DNA from: Diadophis punctatus similis
Taxonomy: Eukaryota > Chordata > Lepidosauria > Squamata > Dipsadidae
Direction: 5' to 3'
Length of the DNA: 64,000 bases
Assembly (NCBI GenBank): GCA_023053685.1
Contig: JALIGW010000031.1
Span: 6,554,263 to 6,618,262 of the forward strand
This document shows positions 22,565-35,221 of this stretch, in pieces. Made by a program: the position numbers and the translations under genes. The notes under the pieces were generated by a model. The model ran no database searches. It saw only the letters and a list, made by a program, of their open reading frames with translations, and was not told where the DNA came from. How positions within the stretch are numbered: position 1 is the first letter of the stretch; every line of letters starts with the position of its first letter.

Positions 22565-25038
22565 ATGACTGACACAGTGCAATTTGAAATTGTTTCAGTC
22601 TAGTGGCTGGGTCTGGTCATCACTTGCCACTTTTCATAAAATCGCCCTTGCATGCCTCCCTTTTCAAACTAACAAATTGTATTAATAAAAGGCTTATGCT
22701 TTCGTAGCTACAACTAATTTCATCAATGCAATGGAATGACTAGACTGATGTAGAATTTGAACTGGGATCAGGTGGGGGGGAGCGGGGAAGGTAACAATAC
22801 AATTTGTTAGTCTGAAAAAGTTTTATGAGGCTTCTTGTGACTCTGGAAACTTATTAGAAAAGGATAACAAATGCATCCCCATTTTTTAAAAAAATACAAA
22901 ATATGTAAAAAGGAGAGATACAAAGATTATTTTGTCTTTTGTTTTGGAAAAAAATTACTATTGATATGGTTGGGATGGAGGGTGCACACACATAGAGACA
23001 TACAACTTATATACACTTATTTATATTATGTGTCTTACCTTATCACATACTGTACACACTTATATTTCTCCAGTGCTTGCTTGCTTTCTTATCCCACAAA
23101 ATAAAAAATGACTACAGTTGCTGGAATTGCATTCTTTCTAGTTTTGGATAAAAGCTGGAGGGTTTATCTCTGCCCCAGGGATAACTAGAACAGGGTGCTT
23201 TGCCCCTGTTGGCTCACAGAGCTCAAAAAATGTCCCTTGCTTTGATCTGGGATATTCAATAATAGCAGCTGTCTGTTCTGCCCATCACAGAGTTTTGTGG
23301 AGGGGGGGGAATACTGTGCTGAACCCACATGTAAAAAAGAGAATTTACCAATTGAAAAGTTAAGACATCACTGCTTGATAAATAAATGTGTTACTCAATT
23401 CTTTTTCTGATTTATTCTGCATTGCTGTAACTTCCGAGCCACCATCAATTTGCCTTCAACCGGTAGTTTCATGACTGAAAATTTGTTCTGGCCAAATAAA
23501 TAAGGATTTCAGGACAAACCCAGTCTTTCCCCAAATTAGTAGTTTTTAGAAATCCTGGCTTAGACTCATCATAAACTTAAGCATCTATGATTGTTGTAAG
23601 TTTTTGTTAGATTTGTCCAGGTAATCTAAATTTCTCAAGTTAGACAATGGAAGATTGGAATTGTTAACAGTGATACTCCAATTCCCATATGAGAGATGAT
23701 TTTTCTTCCCTCTCTTTTTGTTCCGCCCCAACCTTTCGGTGGAATTTTACCGAAATATTCAAAAATCTGAACTACTCTGTATGTTTCTTGCATGTATATT
23801 TTGAGAGCACATACAGGATAGTGTGTTCCTTAGTGGTATGTTATGTTTTTCTTGGTACAAAAAGTACAAAATGTGGATTTAGCTGTTCTTTACTATAGTT
23901 TGTGGTTCGTCTGAGCAAGATTTCCAACATTTCATCTATGTTTGCCAATTTGTCTGATAATAAGATGCTGGTATTGGACTTAATTCTCGTCCCTACTCCT
24001 CAGCCCTTTAAATTGGGGTCCTCAAGAAAAGCTTCTCCATGATGAATCCACAGTTATATGCAGTTACTTTCCTTGGAGTATTAATATACCAGACATGACT
24101 CATCTGTTGGCATATGATATGATTCCACTTAATTTGCATACTGTAATTGTATAGCAATGCAGCAAAACTTGTTTGAGACTATTTCTTCCCTCACACCATA
24201 AGTTTGTCAAATTTCATTACTGGGTGTAATGCTTGTTAAATACAGCTTACTAGTAATAGATGTGAAATTATACAGTGTGTTGTATATGTACACAAACTGA
24301 TACACATACATAAATATGCTTACTCCTTTCCAAATATTAAGATAGGCAACTAGCAGGCTGCGTATGGTTCCCATTATGTCCTTTTGTAATATTTGAATCA
24401 CCTCAGTTTTACTACTGAAAATCACAAGTTGCTGGCAAACTACCATTTAATGGGACTCTGCCAAAAAGGTATGTCCTGTACATTCTAATGTATAATTTGA
24501 CATGCTTTTAGGTGTTCTGTGAAATATTTTTTATTATACTGATATTCATATTGTGGTATTTTATTATACTACTAAGTTTTATTACTGTTAGTTTTCATTA
24601 TTACAAATGAATACTGCAGAGAACAAAGGTTTGTTAGCACTACATTGGTTGTATTGCTTTACTATTAATTAATGTATTATATGTTGCTATTTTGTCCAAA
24701 GCAAAGCACAATTAGTAAGCATAATATAAAAAACAGCAAACTATATTAGCAAAATGAAAGTACAAATCAAATGTACTCATTCTCTGATGAGTCCCAGTGA
24801 AATAATACAGTGTTTTTACAGTCTTAAAATTTGCAGATTTTTTATGATGGAGTGTGGGTAAGAAATTCCATAGATTAATTAAAATAAACATGAATGACAC
24901 ACATTACTTAAAATAGGAAGATTTAGTTTATTATTAATTAATTAATTAATTCATTTAATTTTATTCAATTTGTAAACTTTCCAAATTCTAGGAGGAGAGA
25001 TAGGTGGTCCCTCAACTAGACAGCCTTATTGTATATAG
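22565..25038. other. Intron segment, no gene seen
   Basis: AT-rich sequence with short homopolymer runs (e.g. G7 near 22772 and 23302). No repeat ends, splice-flanked frames or RNA gene recognised. Confidence 0.5.
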
Positions 25039-25330
25039 AGTTTACAGGTAATGACCAACACCTTGAATTTCACCCAGAAGCAAACTGTCAACTATTGCAG
25101 CTTGCAGAAAAGAAGTGTTACATGGGATCGGTGCCTGTGCCACCACATTCTGGACTAGTTGTGGATTCCAAATGGTCTTCAAGGACAGCTCCATGTAGCC
25201 CACATTGTAGTAGTAAAGCTGTGAAAAGACCAGGGAATGAGTGCCTATTGAAGGGCCTCTCTGACTAGGAAAGAGCAGATAAACTGGTGCAAAGGCCTTC
25301 CTGGCCATAACTGCAACTCCTCATTGTGCA
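25039..25330 (-). mobile_element. Old L2/L3-like LINE fragment
   Basis: On the minus strand the text reads YYYNVGYMELSLKTIWNPQL followed by VQN. This aligns with YCNVLYMGLPLKSIRRLQLVQN in the ORF2 C-terminus of the LINE at 3.1-6.3 kb. Stops and substitutions show it is an ancient, heavily decayed piece. Confidence 0.65.
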
Positions 25331-27270
25331 GGAACTGAATCCGAGAAGACACCAACCCACACAGAATGCATACCACTCTATAGGTTTTTTTAAAAAAATA
25401 AGAGAATGTTATATTTTTATATGATACACTATACTTTAAAAATATAATTCATGGATGCTTACAGAGTGAATACTTACATTATCTCTGTTGTGTGATACTG
25501 TATCTTTCAAATCGTGAATTAGGCACACCCATTGAGGAACATGTACTTGATATATCAGCTTTAGCATAAGGACTGTTTTGATTGTGAACCAGCAGAGAAA
25601 ATTGCTATGGTATTTGTGGCATTGTGGTGAAATATAAGGTCCTGAGCCATTAAAATGGCATTCACTCTACAAAACAAGGACTAGGTGAAAATGACAGGAC
25701 CTTGGTAAAAGGAATCCATTGACATCATCATTATGACAACTTACAGTTTTTAAACTTCTTAAACTGAGGAGGTCTTTACAGCTGAGAAATATTAACATTT
25801 CAATAGGGATAGAATACCAGCATAATTTAACATCAAATTATTCTCAAATACTCTTGGCCCCTTTGGAAGCCTTTAAAAAATTTAAAAGAGAATTTCAGAT
25901 TGGAACTTAGTGAATTAGCTTGGGACTCTTTATGATGTAAAATTGCTTTCAAATCCATCTTAGTGTATCTTCAAGTATTGACTTTAAAAATAATTCATAG
26001 ATGATACTACACCTCCTTAAAATTGCATTATATGAATTTGATTCATTTTAGAAAAGGTTGTAATAGAATTCACATATATTACTCTCTCTGGTGGCAAGAG
26101 GCATTTAATTACTCATTTTGATTTAATTTTTTGAGGAAATTGGGGGGGGGGAATCTCAGCAAGGTTTTTGATAATTGATTCTAGAGTGGCTTCATTGTCC
26201 ATTTCTCCCAAGATTTATAAAGTGAAGCAACATAAGAAATGAATGCATTTTTTTTCTTGTTAGTTGCCAGGTTTACTGTAGCAAAGCACCAAGTAACTAT
26301 ATTACACGATTCTTTGGATTAATAGTATTTAAAAGCGCATTGGCTAAAGAATTAATGCAATGGCAAAGAATCTTGAAGAATCTTGCATTTAAAAATTAGC
26401 TTATTCAAATTTTCCTCCATTCTTAAAATATAGAGAAATACAAACTAATTGGTAATAAATTACATCTGTATAACTATGTTCTGGAACAGAAATATTGTAA
26501 ATGGATTTAATTTTTTCGTCTTGCATCACATGTCTTTATGCTATTTTGCTGGCATGTGATTTTTGCTTTTTGAGTACATTAGTTATTTTTTTATGTTTAG
26601 AAAACAAGCAAACAAAAAATCTTACAGTTTCTGATGATACATTTGTTTTTTGAGGGAGATTTGATAATGCAAATATTCAAGTTCACTGAATGCAGTCCAC
26701 ATAATCTTCAATCATTTTGTGAGTAAATGTACAGATTTTGAGTCAGACAAATCATTCAGCAAATCATTCTGCAAAGTGGTGAAGCTTGAGCTGCTTGTTT
26801 CATAATTGCACTTGAAGGAAAAGCTTAATTGTACAGTTTAGTGCTGTCATACATTTTGTTCTATTTATTGTGATTTTAGGCAGCTATTGTAATCTCTTAA
26901 TAAAAATTAAGCAAACACCATTGGACTTACTTTGCAGTAAGCATACATAGAATTGTGTGATTACTTTCCTTTTTATTTTTATTCATGAAGAATGTTTAAC
27001 TATAGTCATTAAATAAATTACTGGGCTGGGATTTCACAACACAATAAGGCAAAAACAATCTGTTGTCCATTATTTAGTCATAGATCTAAGTTAACTACTA
27101 TGACAAGGTCAGTAAGATATGTCCTCATGAATAGGGTGGCCAAACATTATTTTGAAAATTGTTCTGTTATATGAACTGATATTGTTGTTCTGTCTTCTCA
27201 AACAACTAGGAATATAACTGAAAAAAATATTAAGATAACTACCATTTGAAAACTCTGTTAAAGCTGCTAA
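25331..27270. other. Intron segment, no gene seen
   Basis: Very AT-rich, unique-looking sequence with only a G9 run near 26142. No frame longer than chance. Confidence 0.5.
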
Positions 27271-27272
27271 TA

Positions 27273-28873
27273 CAGGTAGTTCTCAAGTTACGAATGTAAT
27301 GGAGCCTGCCAATTATATTCATAATCCGAGGATTCATAGGAGTGAATCACATAACTTGACCGCGATCACTCCCTCTTTTCGCCCATGCATAAGGTGACCA
27401 GATTTTATTTTTTGTAAAGCGGGACACCATTGATGGGGGGGGGGGGTTTCTAGGGGAGCAAGACGGGAGGGGTCCGTCTCTCTTATCCTGCAGCTTTATG
27501 CAACCTCCCCAAACACCCCCCCTTCATCGCAGCCAGGGGTGGGTTCCTACTGGTGCAGGCTTACCTGTTCGTCGCCGCAGAGGGGTGAAATCCTGCCGGT
27601 TCGGCCGGGCCAGTCGTTCGGCATAGAGCCGATGGAACTGGCGGCAGTCGCGGCGCGGGTCTTCTCCCGCCCGCTTCCCTCGCCCGGCTGGACGCCACCA
27701 TTCAGGTTATTTTGTCCTCTGCGCATGCGCAGAACTGGCGGCGGTCGCGGCACGGGGCTTCTCCCGCCCGCTTCCTTCGCCCGGCTGGACGCTGCCATTC
27801 GGGTTATTTTGCCCTCTGCGCATGCGCAGAACGCTTTGCACATGCGCAGAGGACAAAATAACCCGAATGGCAGCGTCCAGCTGGGCGGGGGAAGCGGGCG
27901 GGAGAAGCCCCGCGCCGGGACCACCGCCAGTTCCATCGGCTCTACGCCGAACGACTGGCCCGGCTGAACTGGCAGGATTTCACCCTGCAGGGCAAATTCA
28001 AATTAAAAAAGCGGGACTTTTTGGATACGCCGCGGGACGCGGGACAAATTACTGAAAAGCGGGACTGTCCCGCCAAAAACGGGACGTCTGGTCACCTTAC
28101 CCATGCATTCACTAATCGAATGTCCGGGTTATTAACTGCATCAGGTATCTCAGGGTGGGGAAGGCCATGGGAGAGCCTAGTAATGGAAAAGGCTCCTTGC
28201 ATCAGAGTACCCACAGCCTCCCCCAACCTCATAGATACCTCATGCAATTGCTTCCCCCCTACCTGCCACGCCAGGTAGTCTTACCTTTAGAAGATCTAGA
28301 GAGCTGTCTCCTCTCCAACCTCTCTGTTTCTTTGCCTGCTCATGGTAATAGCAGAGGAAGAGCAGAATGAGCGCACCTTGCTAGGCTTCTCTGACTCACC
28401 GAGACTGCCTGCCACTTCTGGAGCGGCAGGCAGTCTTGGGGAGTCTCCTCCAAAGGCTTCTTGATGTGGAAAAGTGTTTGCACACCAAAGTAAGGCTTTG
28501 GGGCAGTGAACTCACATTGTTTCAAGCCTCTTGCTGGCGTGCAAACACTTTCCCCCCAGAGACTGGAACCTTTTGGGTGCCCTGATCTCGCGGGACTTCA
28601 GGCACCCATTCTCTGTAAAAGTGGATGGGTGCCTGAAGTTGGGTGACACCACGGCCCCAGAAACTTCCAGTCTCCATCCAGTCTCTGCCCGGCGAAAAGT
28701 GTTTGAGTGCCTATGTGGGGCTTGAAAACAGATTGAATCTCTCTGTTTTCAAGCGCCCCAATTGCATGCAAATGAAGCTTCCAGTCTCCATCAGGTCTCC
28801 GTCCCAGCGAAAAGTATTTGAGCATAACTTCGAATGATTGCTAAGTGTACTGTCAGAACTCGGGGATTACCTG
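27273..28873. mobile_element. Large TA-flanked element of the CAGGTAGT family, host of nested hAT
   Basis: Left end CAGGTAGTTCTCAAGTTACGAA and right end TCGGGGATTACCTG, with TA at 27271-27272 and 28874-28875. It is larger than the other copies. About 710 bp is a nested hAT element (27390-28099), and the remaining right half (28110-28850) is GC-richer internal sequence with repeated words such as AAACACTTT and CAGTCTCCATC. Frames in it are short and I find no transposase motif. Confidence 0.7.
27390..28099. mobile_element. hAT-type element, TAAGGTGACCAG ends, exact TSD
   Basis: Begins TAAGGTGACCAGA and ends TCTGGTCACCTTA. CCCATGCA occurs immediately outside both ends (27382-27389 and 28100-28107). 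GCGGGAC/GTCCCGC words near both ends form the sub-terminal repeats. Inside is a strong GC-rich foldback (about 27580-27985) that starts GGGGTGAAATCCTGCCGGTT and ends with its inverse, carrying two TGCGCATGCGCA palindromes. The overlapping long frames on both strands here come from the palindrome. The same family occurs at 53934-55362. Confidence 0.85.
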
Positions 28874-28875
28874 TA

Positions 28876-30022
28876 GTAGCGAAAGTGATCTTATGAAGAG
28901 CTTTTTTCTCTGAACGTTGAGTTTTTCAAGACACTGTCATCTTGTTAGGAACAGTAATCATCAACCTGCCAACACACCATCTCTCATTGCCACCCTGCTG
29001 AATATATTATTTACAGGTGACTGGATTTTATCAACAAAACCTGTCACCCTCACATTGAAGTGGTTTCAAAGTGGTCTTCTTAAAGTTGCTTCAGTGGTCA
29101 CAACTTTTGTCCTGTTCCCTAAGACTGGAAATCTATCATTGTAAAGAGTCTGTAAATTTAATTTGTAAATCTATGCATTGTTCTTTGCCAAAGCAAAAGG
29201 CCAGAAATATCAGGCATGGGTTTTGTAATCTAATTTATTTAACCTGCCCAAACGTTTTCTGTTAATTTTCCAAACTTTTTCTGTTTTACAAATTATTTCT
29301 ATATTTTCTGTGTTGATTATTTCCAAATACAGATATTCACATGGAACTAGCTTATGGAATAGTCACCCAATTTTTGTGAATTGCCCCGATCAATGAGGTT
29401 TTATAATTCAATACAATTTTCAAAATCTAGGAACCCAGAAGTTTACAGCTCAGCTGGCTGGAACTAAATATGAATTTGGATAAGGGAGGAATAAGACTGA
29501 GTAATTAAAAAAAAATAAAAGTAACTTATCTTAAAAATTTTAATGAAATTATTTACAATGAAATTGTAACATTATTATCTTCTCAATTTTTCTATATCCA
29601 AATTGCTGCTTTTATAGTTTAGTAAAAATTAGAATGAAACCAATCATATTTTAAGTAAATTTTATTTAGATTTTTATTTATTTATTTATTTAACTGCCCA
29701 TCTCCCTCAGATTTCTCTATAATGGTATAGAAGAGTTAGAGTTGCGAGATGAATATGACCTGATTCTGATTCTTCTGCCATCAAGTTACTGTTATCAATC
29801 ATGCATCAGTTTCACAAGTTGTGGAAACAAACTTTGCAATGCGATAGGTACCTTGGCATTCATATCTGCCAGTAAGAATTGAACATTTTTTCAGTCTGTC
29901 CCAGAAATTAGTTTAGAAGAGCTGTTAGAACCTCTTTATGTACTTCTTTATTACTTTATGTAATAGAAATTTCAATGCAACTGAATATGAGTTTGTATTT
30001 CAATATTATTCTCTTTATAAGG
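28876..30022. other. Intron segment with a LINE/SINE tail remnant
   Basis: Mostly AT-rich and featureless. At 29675-29712 (TTTA)n is followed by AACTGCCCATCTCCCTCAG, which in reverse is the GGGCAG...AATAAATAAA 3' end common to squamate retroposons on the minus strand. Confidence 0.45.
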
Positions 30023-30030
30023 GCATAGAG

Positions 30031-30488
30031 CAGTGATGGCGAACCTTTTTTGGCTCGGGCGCGCACACCCATAATGCAATGCCCTCCCCCACACATGCAC
30101 ACAACCCCCGCGCTGCCCCCCCCACATGCACACAACCCCCCACGCTGCCACCCCCCATACATGCGCACAGGCCTCACTGAAGCTTCCGATAGGCCTGTTG
30201 GGCTGTTTTTCGCCGTCCCCAGGCTTCACAAGGCTTTCCTGAAGCCTGGGACAGCGAAAAATGGCCCAAAGGCCCAACCTTTGGGCATTTCCAAACTTCT
30301 GGTGGGCCGTTTTTCGCCATCCCCAGGCTTCACAAGGCTTTCCTGAAGCCTGGGAGAGCGAAAGTGGCCGAAAAGAAGGCCAAAAATCATGCGCGTGCTG
30401 GAACTGACATAGGGCAACACCTCGCATGCCCTCAGATATGGCTCCGTGTGCCACCTGTGGCATGCATGCCATAGGTTTGCCATCACTG
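30031..30488. mobile_element. hAT MITE, CAGTGATGGCGAACC family, copy 1
   Basis: Left end CAGTGATGGCGAACC, right end GGTTTGCCATCACTG. Upstream flank GCATAGAG (30023-30030), downstream GCATATAC, where the second flank has been altered by another insertion beginning at 30496. Inside is GC-rich foldback sequence (AGGCTTTCCTGAAGCCTGGG repeated at 30232 and 30333). No transposase. Confidence 0.85.
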
Positions 30489-30495
30489 GCATATA

Positions 30496-30630
30496 CCCTG
30501 TTTCCCCCAAAATAAGACACCCCCTGATAATAAGCCCAATCGGGCTTTTGAGTGCATGGCAATAAGGCCAAGTGCTTATTTCAGGGTTCAAAAAAATATA
30601 AGACAGGGTCTTATTTTCGGGGAAACACGG
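30496..30630. mobile_element. 135-bp TA-flanked MITE (CCSTGTTTCCCC family)
   Basis: Ends CCCTGTTTCCCCCAAAATAAG and CTTATTTTCGGGGAAACACGG are inverses, with TA at 30494-30495 and 30631-30632. There is no coding. It sits inside the downstream target duplication of the neighbouring hAT MITE, so it arrived later. Confidence 0.8.
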
Positions 30631-30811
30631 TAGAATGTTACAAAATGTTACTTCCAACTCTGCTGATAGTATAATACTGAACCTTAATAATGTAAATGAT
30701 CATCAAAATGTATTGCTTGTAAATTGATCTAAATACAATGCTGCTTTAAAGCATGCATCACTGTGACCCACTTGTACCCTAAGTGACAGGTTATATTGCA
30801 TATCCTCCATA

Positions 30812-31189
30812 CAGGTAGTACTTGACCTATGATCACAATTGTGGCCCAAATTTTTTGTTTCTAAGTGAGACAGTTGTTAAATGAGTTTTGCTCCATTTTA
30901 CAACCTTTCTTGTTACTGTTGTTAAGTGAATAATTGCAGTTAATTAAGTTAGTTGTTAAGTGAATCTGGCTTCCCCATTGACTTTGCTTGTTAAAAGGTC
31001 GCAATGACCCTGGGACACTGCAACCATCATAAATATGAATCAGATGCCAAACATCTAAATTTTGATCACGTGAGCATGGGGATGCTGCAACAGTTGTAAG
31101 TGTGAAAAACAGTCAAAAGTCAGTTTTTTCAGTGCAATTGTAACATCGAATGGTCACTAAATGAAAGATTGTAAGTCAAGGATTACCTG
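30812..31189. mobile_element. TA-flanked MITE (CAGGTAGTCCTC family), copy 3
   Basis: Ends CAGGTAGTACTTGACC and GTCAAGGATTACCTG, with TA at 30810-30811 and 31190-31191. The body has the same GTTGTTAAGTGA words as the copies near 20.2 and 22.2 kb. Confidence 0.85.
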
Positions 31190-31741
31190 TATACATTGGG
31201 CCACAGAGAATGTTTAGCTATATATAAATGTTAAAACTGATGAAAGTCTATTCTATGGAATTTATGTGGGAATATTCCTTTGCAGGTAAAATAGGTCAAA
31301 TAAATTTTACAGCTTAAGGGAATCTCTTTCCAGTAACTGTATCAAATGCCATCTTTGACAGCATGTTTGATTTTTAGGATCATATGCTCCACCATCAGTT
31401 ATAAAGGAGCTGCTGTAGTAAAATGTCCGTGGAGTAAGTCTTATTTTCATTTCATGTCTTTCTATCCCACGTTTTCTTGATATCTTTTTGTCAGCTATTT
31501 TGCGATAGGTTTCAAAATGCAGACTACATTTAAAATTAGCAAAGTGCTATTAATCAGTGTGCATAGGAAAACATCAGCATTTTCCAGCCACCAATCCTGG
31601 AAACAAATATGGTTGTTTTAATAAGTCACTGAGAGATCGTGGATTGATGTTCCCATGATTTGGAAAATATGCTTCCAAATCAAATCAGCAGCATTGTATC
31701 ATGCAGTCCAGAGGCTGAAATCAGCAGAAGCAGAAGAATGT

Positions 31742-31742
31742 T

Positions 31743-31811
<69 letters not shown>

Positions 31812-31966
31812 GAGAGAGATAGAGAGATAGAGAGATAGATAGAGATAGATAGAGAGATAGATAGAGAGATAGAGAGATAGATAGAGAGATAGAGAGATAG
31901 AGAGATAGAGATAGAGATAGAGATAGAGATAGAGATAGAGATAGAGATGATAGAGATAGATGATAG
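31742..31966. repeat. GATA-type compound microsatellite
   Basis: About 17 pure GATA units, then a variant field of GATAGA/GAGATA units. Long Ser-Tyr-Leu or Ile-Ser frames on the minus strand are artefacts. Confidence 0.97.
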
Positions 31967-32108
31967 AGATATTGGATCTATACATATTTTCTCACTCCTA
32001 GATACTGGAATTTCAACATACATCTCTTTAACTCATGAACAGAACAGAACAGAACAGAACAGAACAGAACAGAATATAATTCTTTATTGGCCAAGTGTGA
32101 TTGGACAC

Positions 32109-35100
32109 TAGAGATGTAAAATTTCTGGAAATTTTGAAGCTCGGAAAAAAACCCGTTTTTTTCCCGCTTTTTTTCAGGGGGGAAACGGACATTTTTGGAA
32201 AAATTGAAAAAAATGCTACATTAGCACTTTTTTGTCTTTTTAAGATTGAAAGTCATTCTGCTACTTTAGGAACACAAAATATGACTATGGACAATTTGAC
32301 TTGGCATAAAATTATCACAACTAGCATATTAAAAATATAGTGTAGCCAAACAATTATCACAAACAGAATTTACTTTTTTATAATATTTATTTGTAACAAA
32401 GGGAGCAACAATCTCCTGAACTGCTTACTAGTTTATGTGGAACAGCCAAAAAGCCTCCACAAAACAATTTTCAAATCCAAAAGTAACAATTTTTCATATT
32501 TCCTCTCCACAGTATTAAATAAAAATAAAAATAAAAACCCCATTCTCATAAAAAGAATTGAAGATGGGGGAAGTGTTAAGAAGAGAGTGGGACTAAGTTT
32601 CAATGGACATTTAATCAGAATCATTTCCTGAGCTGAAATTGTCAGTATCCATCTCTGCTTCTGCAGCTACTCTTTTTTGTCTGTCATCACAATTAGGAAC
32701 TTCTAAAAATTGAAGGTTTGCCCGGATCGAAACAAGCTTCTCTACCCTTTCACATGTCAGTTTATTTCTTGACTCAGTGTGAGTGTTTCCAAACATAGAC
32801 CAGATTCTTTCACATGCTGCAGAAGATGGAGATATCTGGAGAAGGCGAGAAGCAATAGGAGTCAGAGGCTGTGTTGTGCAAAGACCTTGCCACCATGTTG
32901 CAGGAGGAATATGTTTGGCAGAATCCCAGATTGCATTCCTGGACCAAATCCCTGAAGATGTTCTATATTCTGCAACATTTGAAAGTACCTTCCCAACATC
33001 AAGTCCTAAATGTGATGCTTGTTTTGTGATCCAGTCAAATGCAGTAGCAGTGTTATCATCATCACATGTTTGCACCTTTGAATCTTGGATCCAACAGATT
33101 TGCAGCAGCATGAATTGGATGACACAAAATTCTTCCCTTTTTAAAATAAAATCTTTCACTTTACTTTCTTCTATAGTTGTAAGTGGAGATATACTGAGAT
33201 TTTCAAAAACAGTTGTTTTTATCTTGGTCATTAGATAAGGAATTTCTGACAAAAGTGCACTATCTGATTCAGATGCAGTGATTGCTGCAGCAATTGGCTT
33301 TAGAATCTTCAGGGAATTTTGCAGCTGAACCCAGAAGACATCTTGATCAAGAACAGTGTTTCTTACACTCCTGGGTACTTTAAGATCTTCAATTATTACT
33401 GTTTCTTGAAGAGCTTCTTTGTTTTTTAGTAAACTTTCAAAGGAGATCACCACTCCAGCCCACGGAGTTTTACTACAGAGCTTCAGCGTAACTATGCTAT
33501 TCTTTGCATTTTTTTCAACTTGCTTCTTCTTGAAAACTGCAGCTACAATATGAGTACCTTTTACATGTTTAATAACTTCTTTTGCTCATCTATAGACCAT
33601 TTGAAGGGTGTCCAACTTCATAATATCATTAAAAAGCAAGTCTAGCCCATGGGCTGCACATCCTATTGCAGTAATATGTGGATACTTCTCCATTATGATT
33701 TCCCATGCTGCTTTCATATTGCTGGCATTGTCAGTAAGCAAAGCAAATACTTTACCACTCCCAATTTTCTGTAGGACATCACAGATTTTACAGCTGATAT
33801 ACTCTGCAGTATGTCTGTTCTCTCCTGTTTCAATGCTTTTGTAAAAAACTGACTGAGGTGTTGTTATAACAAAATTTATAATTCCTTCTCCTCTCACATT
33901 TGTCCATCCATCTGTAAGTAGTGCAAGACACAGTGCTTCATTAATTTTTCCTTACACCAATTCCATTACACGTTCATATTCTGACTCCAAAAGAGGCTTC
34001 CTCAAAGAATGTCTGCTGGGCAATTGGTATGATGGTCTTAATAATTTCAAAACTTCCTGCCAGTATGTATTTTCAGTTATTGAAAACGGCGTTCCAGAAG
34101 AATATATTGCTCTTGCAAGAGCTTGATCAATTTTTTTTCCTGATCTTCAGGTGTCATCTTGTCTATAAATGAAGTTAGTGAATAATTTTTGGATGCAGCT
34201 GTCTTCAGTATCTGTTTACTTGAAGATGCTGCTGATGGGACAACACTTTGTGTTGCTGCTGACGTTATAGATGGAGTAGAAAGAGGACTCCTTGAACGAG
34301 AACGTTGAGAAAAACTATGTGCATTGTCATCATTGTTGTCCTCTTCATTTCGATCCATGAAGGATTTTTTAATATCTACAGGACACTTGTTACATACAAG
34401 AATGTGTTTTGTCATTCTGGTAGCATTTGGAAATGCATATTTCATCTGACAATATTTGCAAATCACATTTTTCTTTTCAGAAGAACTTGTAATGTGAAAA
34501 TGCCTCCATATGCTAGATGTTGGTCTCACCATTTTTCTGAGGGGAGTAGGAAATAAAAACAAGAAAAAATGACTACTTTGCAAGAAGATACTAATCTATG
34601 GTTGTGTGTGTGGGTCACTGGGGGAAGAACCAGATAACTGGTAATTAAATGATTATTTACACAAAAGTTTATAAAGATGAACTAATGTAGCTAAATGATT
34701 CAGTTTTCTGGATTCAGATAAATGTAAACTCTTACCTTTTTTAAATTAAGTATATACTTTCAGGTCCTTTTTGTTGCTCTGTATTTTCTTCCAATTCTTT
34801 TGAGACCTAGTGAAGAGGACAGAACAAACCAAACACACCCACTAACATGCAAAAGCAAAACTGAAACCTTTTTCTTGTTACAATAGCAGCACCTCCTAAA
34901 GGAAGAAATGCATACTGTTCTTGCATTGGAGGGTTCAGTTTGTTACCTAGGACTTGCTTGTCCTCACTCAGTGCACAGAAATTAGAATAATCTGATATCA
35001 TACATTTTTTTAGAAATGATTTGGAAAATATTTGAACACCCTGTCTTAAAATATTTTATTCATCATGTTAAAATAAAATATCCCACAATGGTTTTTTTTT

Positions 35101-35221
35101 TCTTTTTTCAATTTTTCCAATTTTTTGAGGAAAAAAACCAAATAAGCCTTCAGGAAAAAAACGGGGAAAAAAAGTTTTTTTCCAAATTTTTCCGGTTTTT
35201 TTCCAGGCCTTCACATCTCTA
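32109..35221 (-). mobile_element. Full-length hAT transposon with exact 8-bp TSD
   Basis: A 3113-bp element with short inverted ends TAGAGATGTAAA (left) and TTCACATCTCTA (right) and sub-terminal A/T-rich arms (GGAAAAAAACCCG at left, CGGGGAAAAAAAG at right). TTGGACAC is duplicated at 32101-32108 and 35222-35229. This fits the nTnnnnAn target preference reported for Ac-type hAT elements. It contains a decayed BED-hAT transposase gene on the minus strand. It inserted into the LINE 3' end described separately. Confidence 0.92.
32611..34532 (-). pseudogene. hAT transposase with BED zinc finger, inactivated
   Basis: Transposases of this superfamily excise and insert elements by a DDE/RNase-H-like reaction. 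The likely start is the ATG at 34532 (MVRPTSSIWRHF). The BED finger follows with C25, C28, H43 and C47. A frame change near 34077 leads to the central domain, seen as LLTDNASNMKAAW, then YPHITAIGCAAHGLDLL (the DUF659/hAT core). The C-terminal hAT dimerisation region has SPSSAACERIWSMFGN and ends ...ERVEKLVSIRANL near 32700. In-frame stops are TAA at 33952-33954 and TGA at 33586-33588. About 600 residues would be expected for an intact protein. The gene is therefore dead, although all domains remain in order. Confidence 0.9.

Noticed and set aside
27539..27967. Overlapping frames of 142 and 129 codons on both strands
   Set aside because: They lie in the palindromic core of a hAT MITE. Mirrored frames on both strands are expected from a GC-rich foldback.
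30050..30571. A host exon in frames over 199 codons on the minus strand
   Set aside because: The frame spans a hAT MITE and an adjacent TA-flanked MITE and has no splice context.
31680..32023. Ser-Tyr-Leu repeat frames
   Set aside because: Direct translation of the GATA-type microsatellite.
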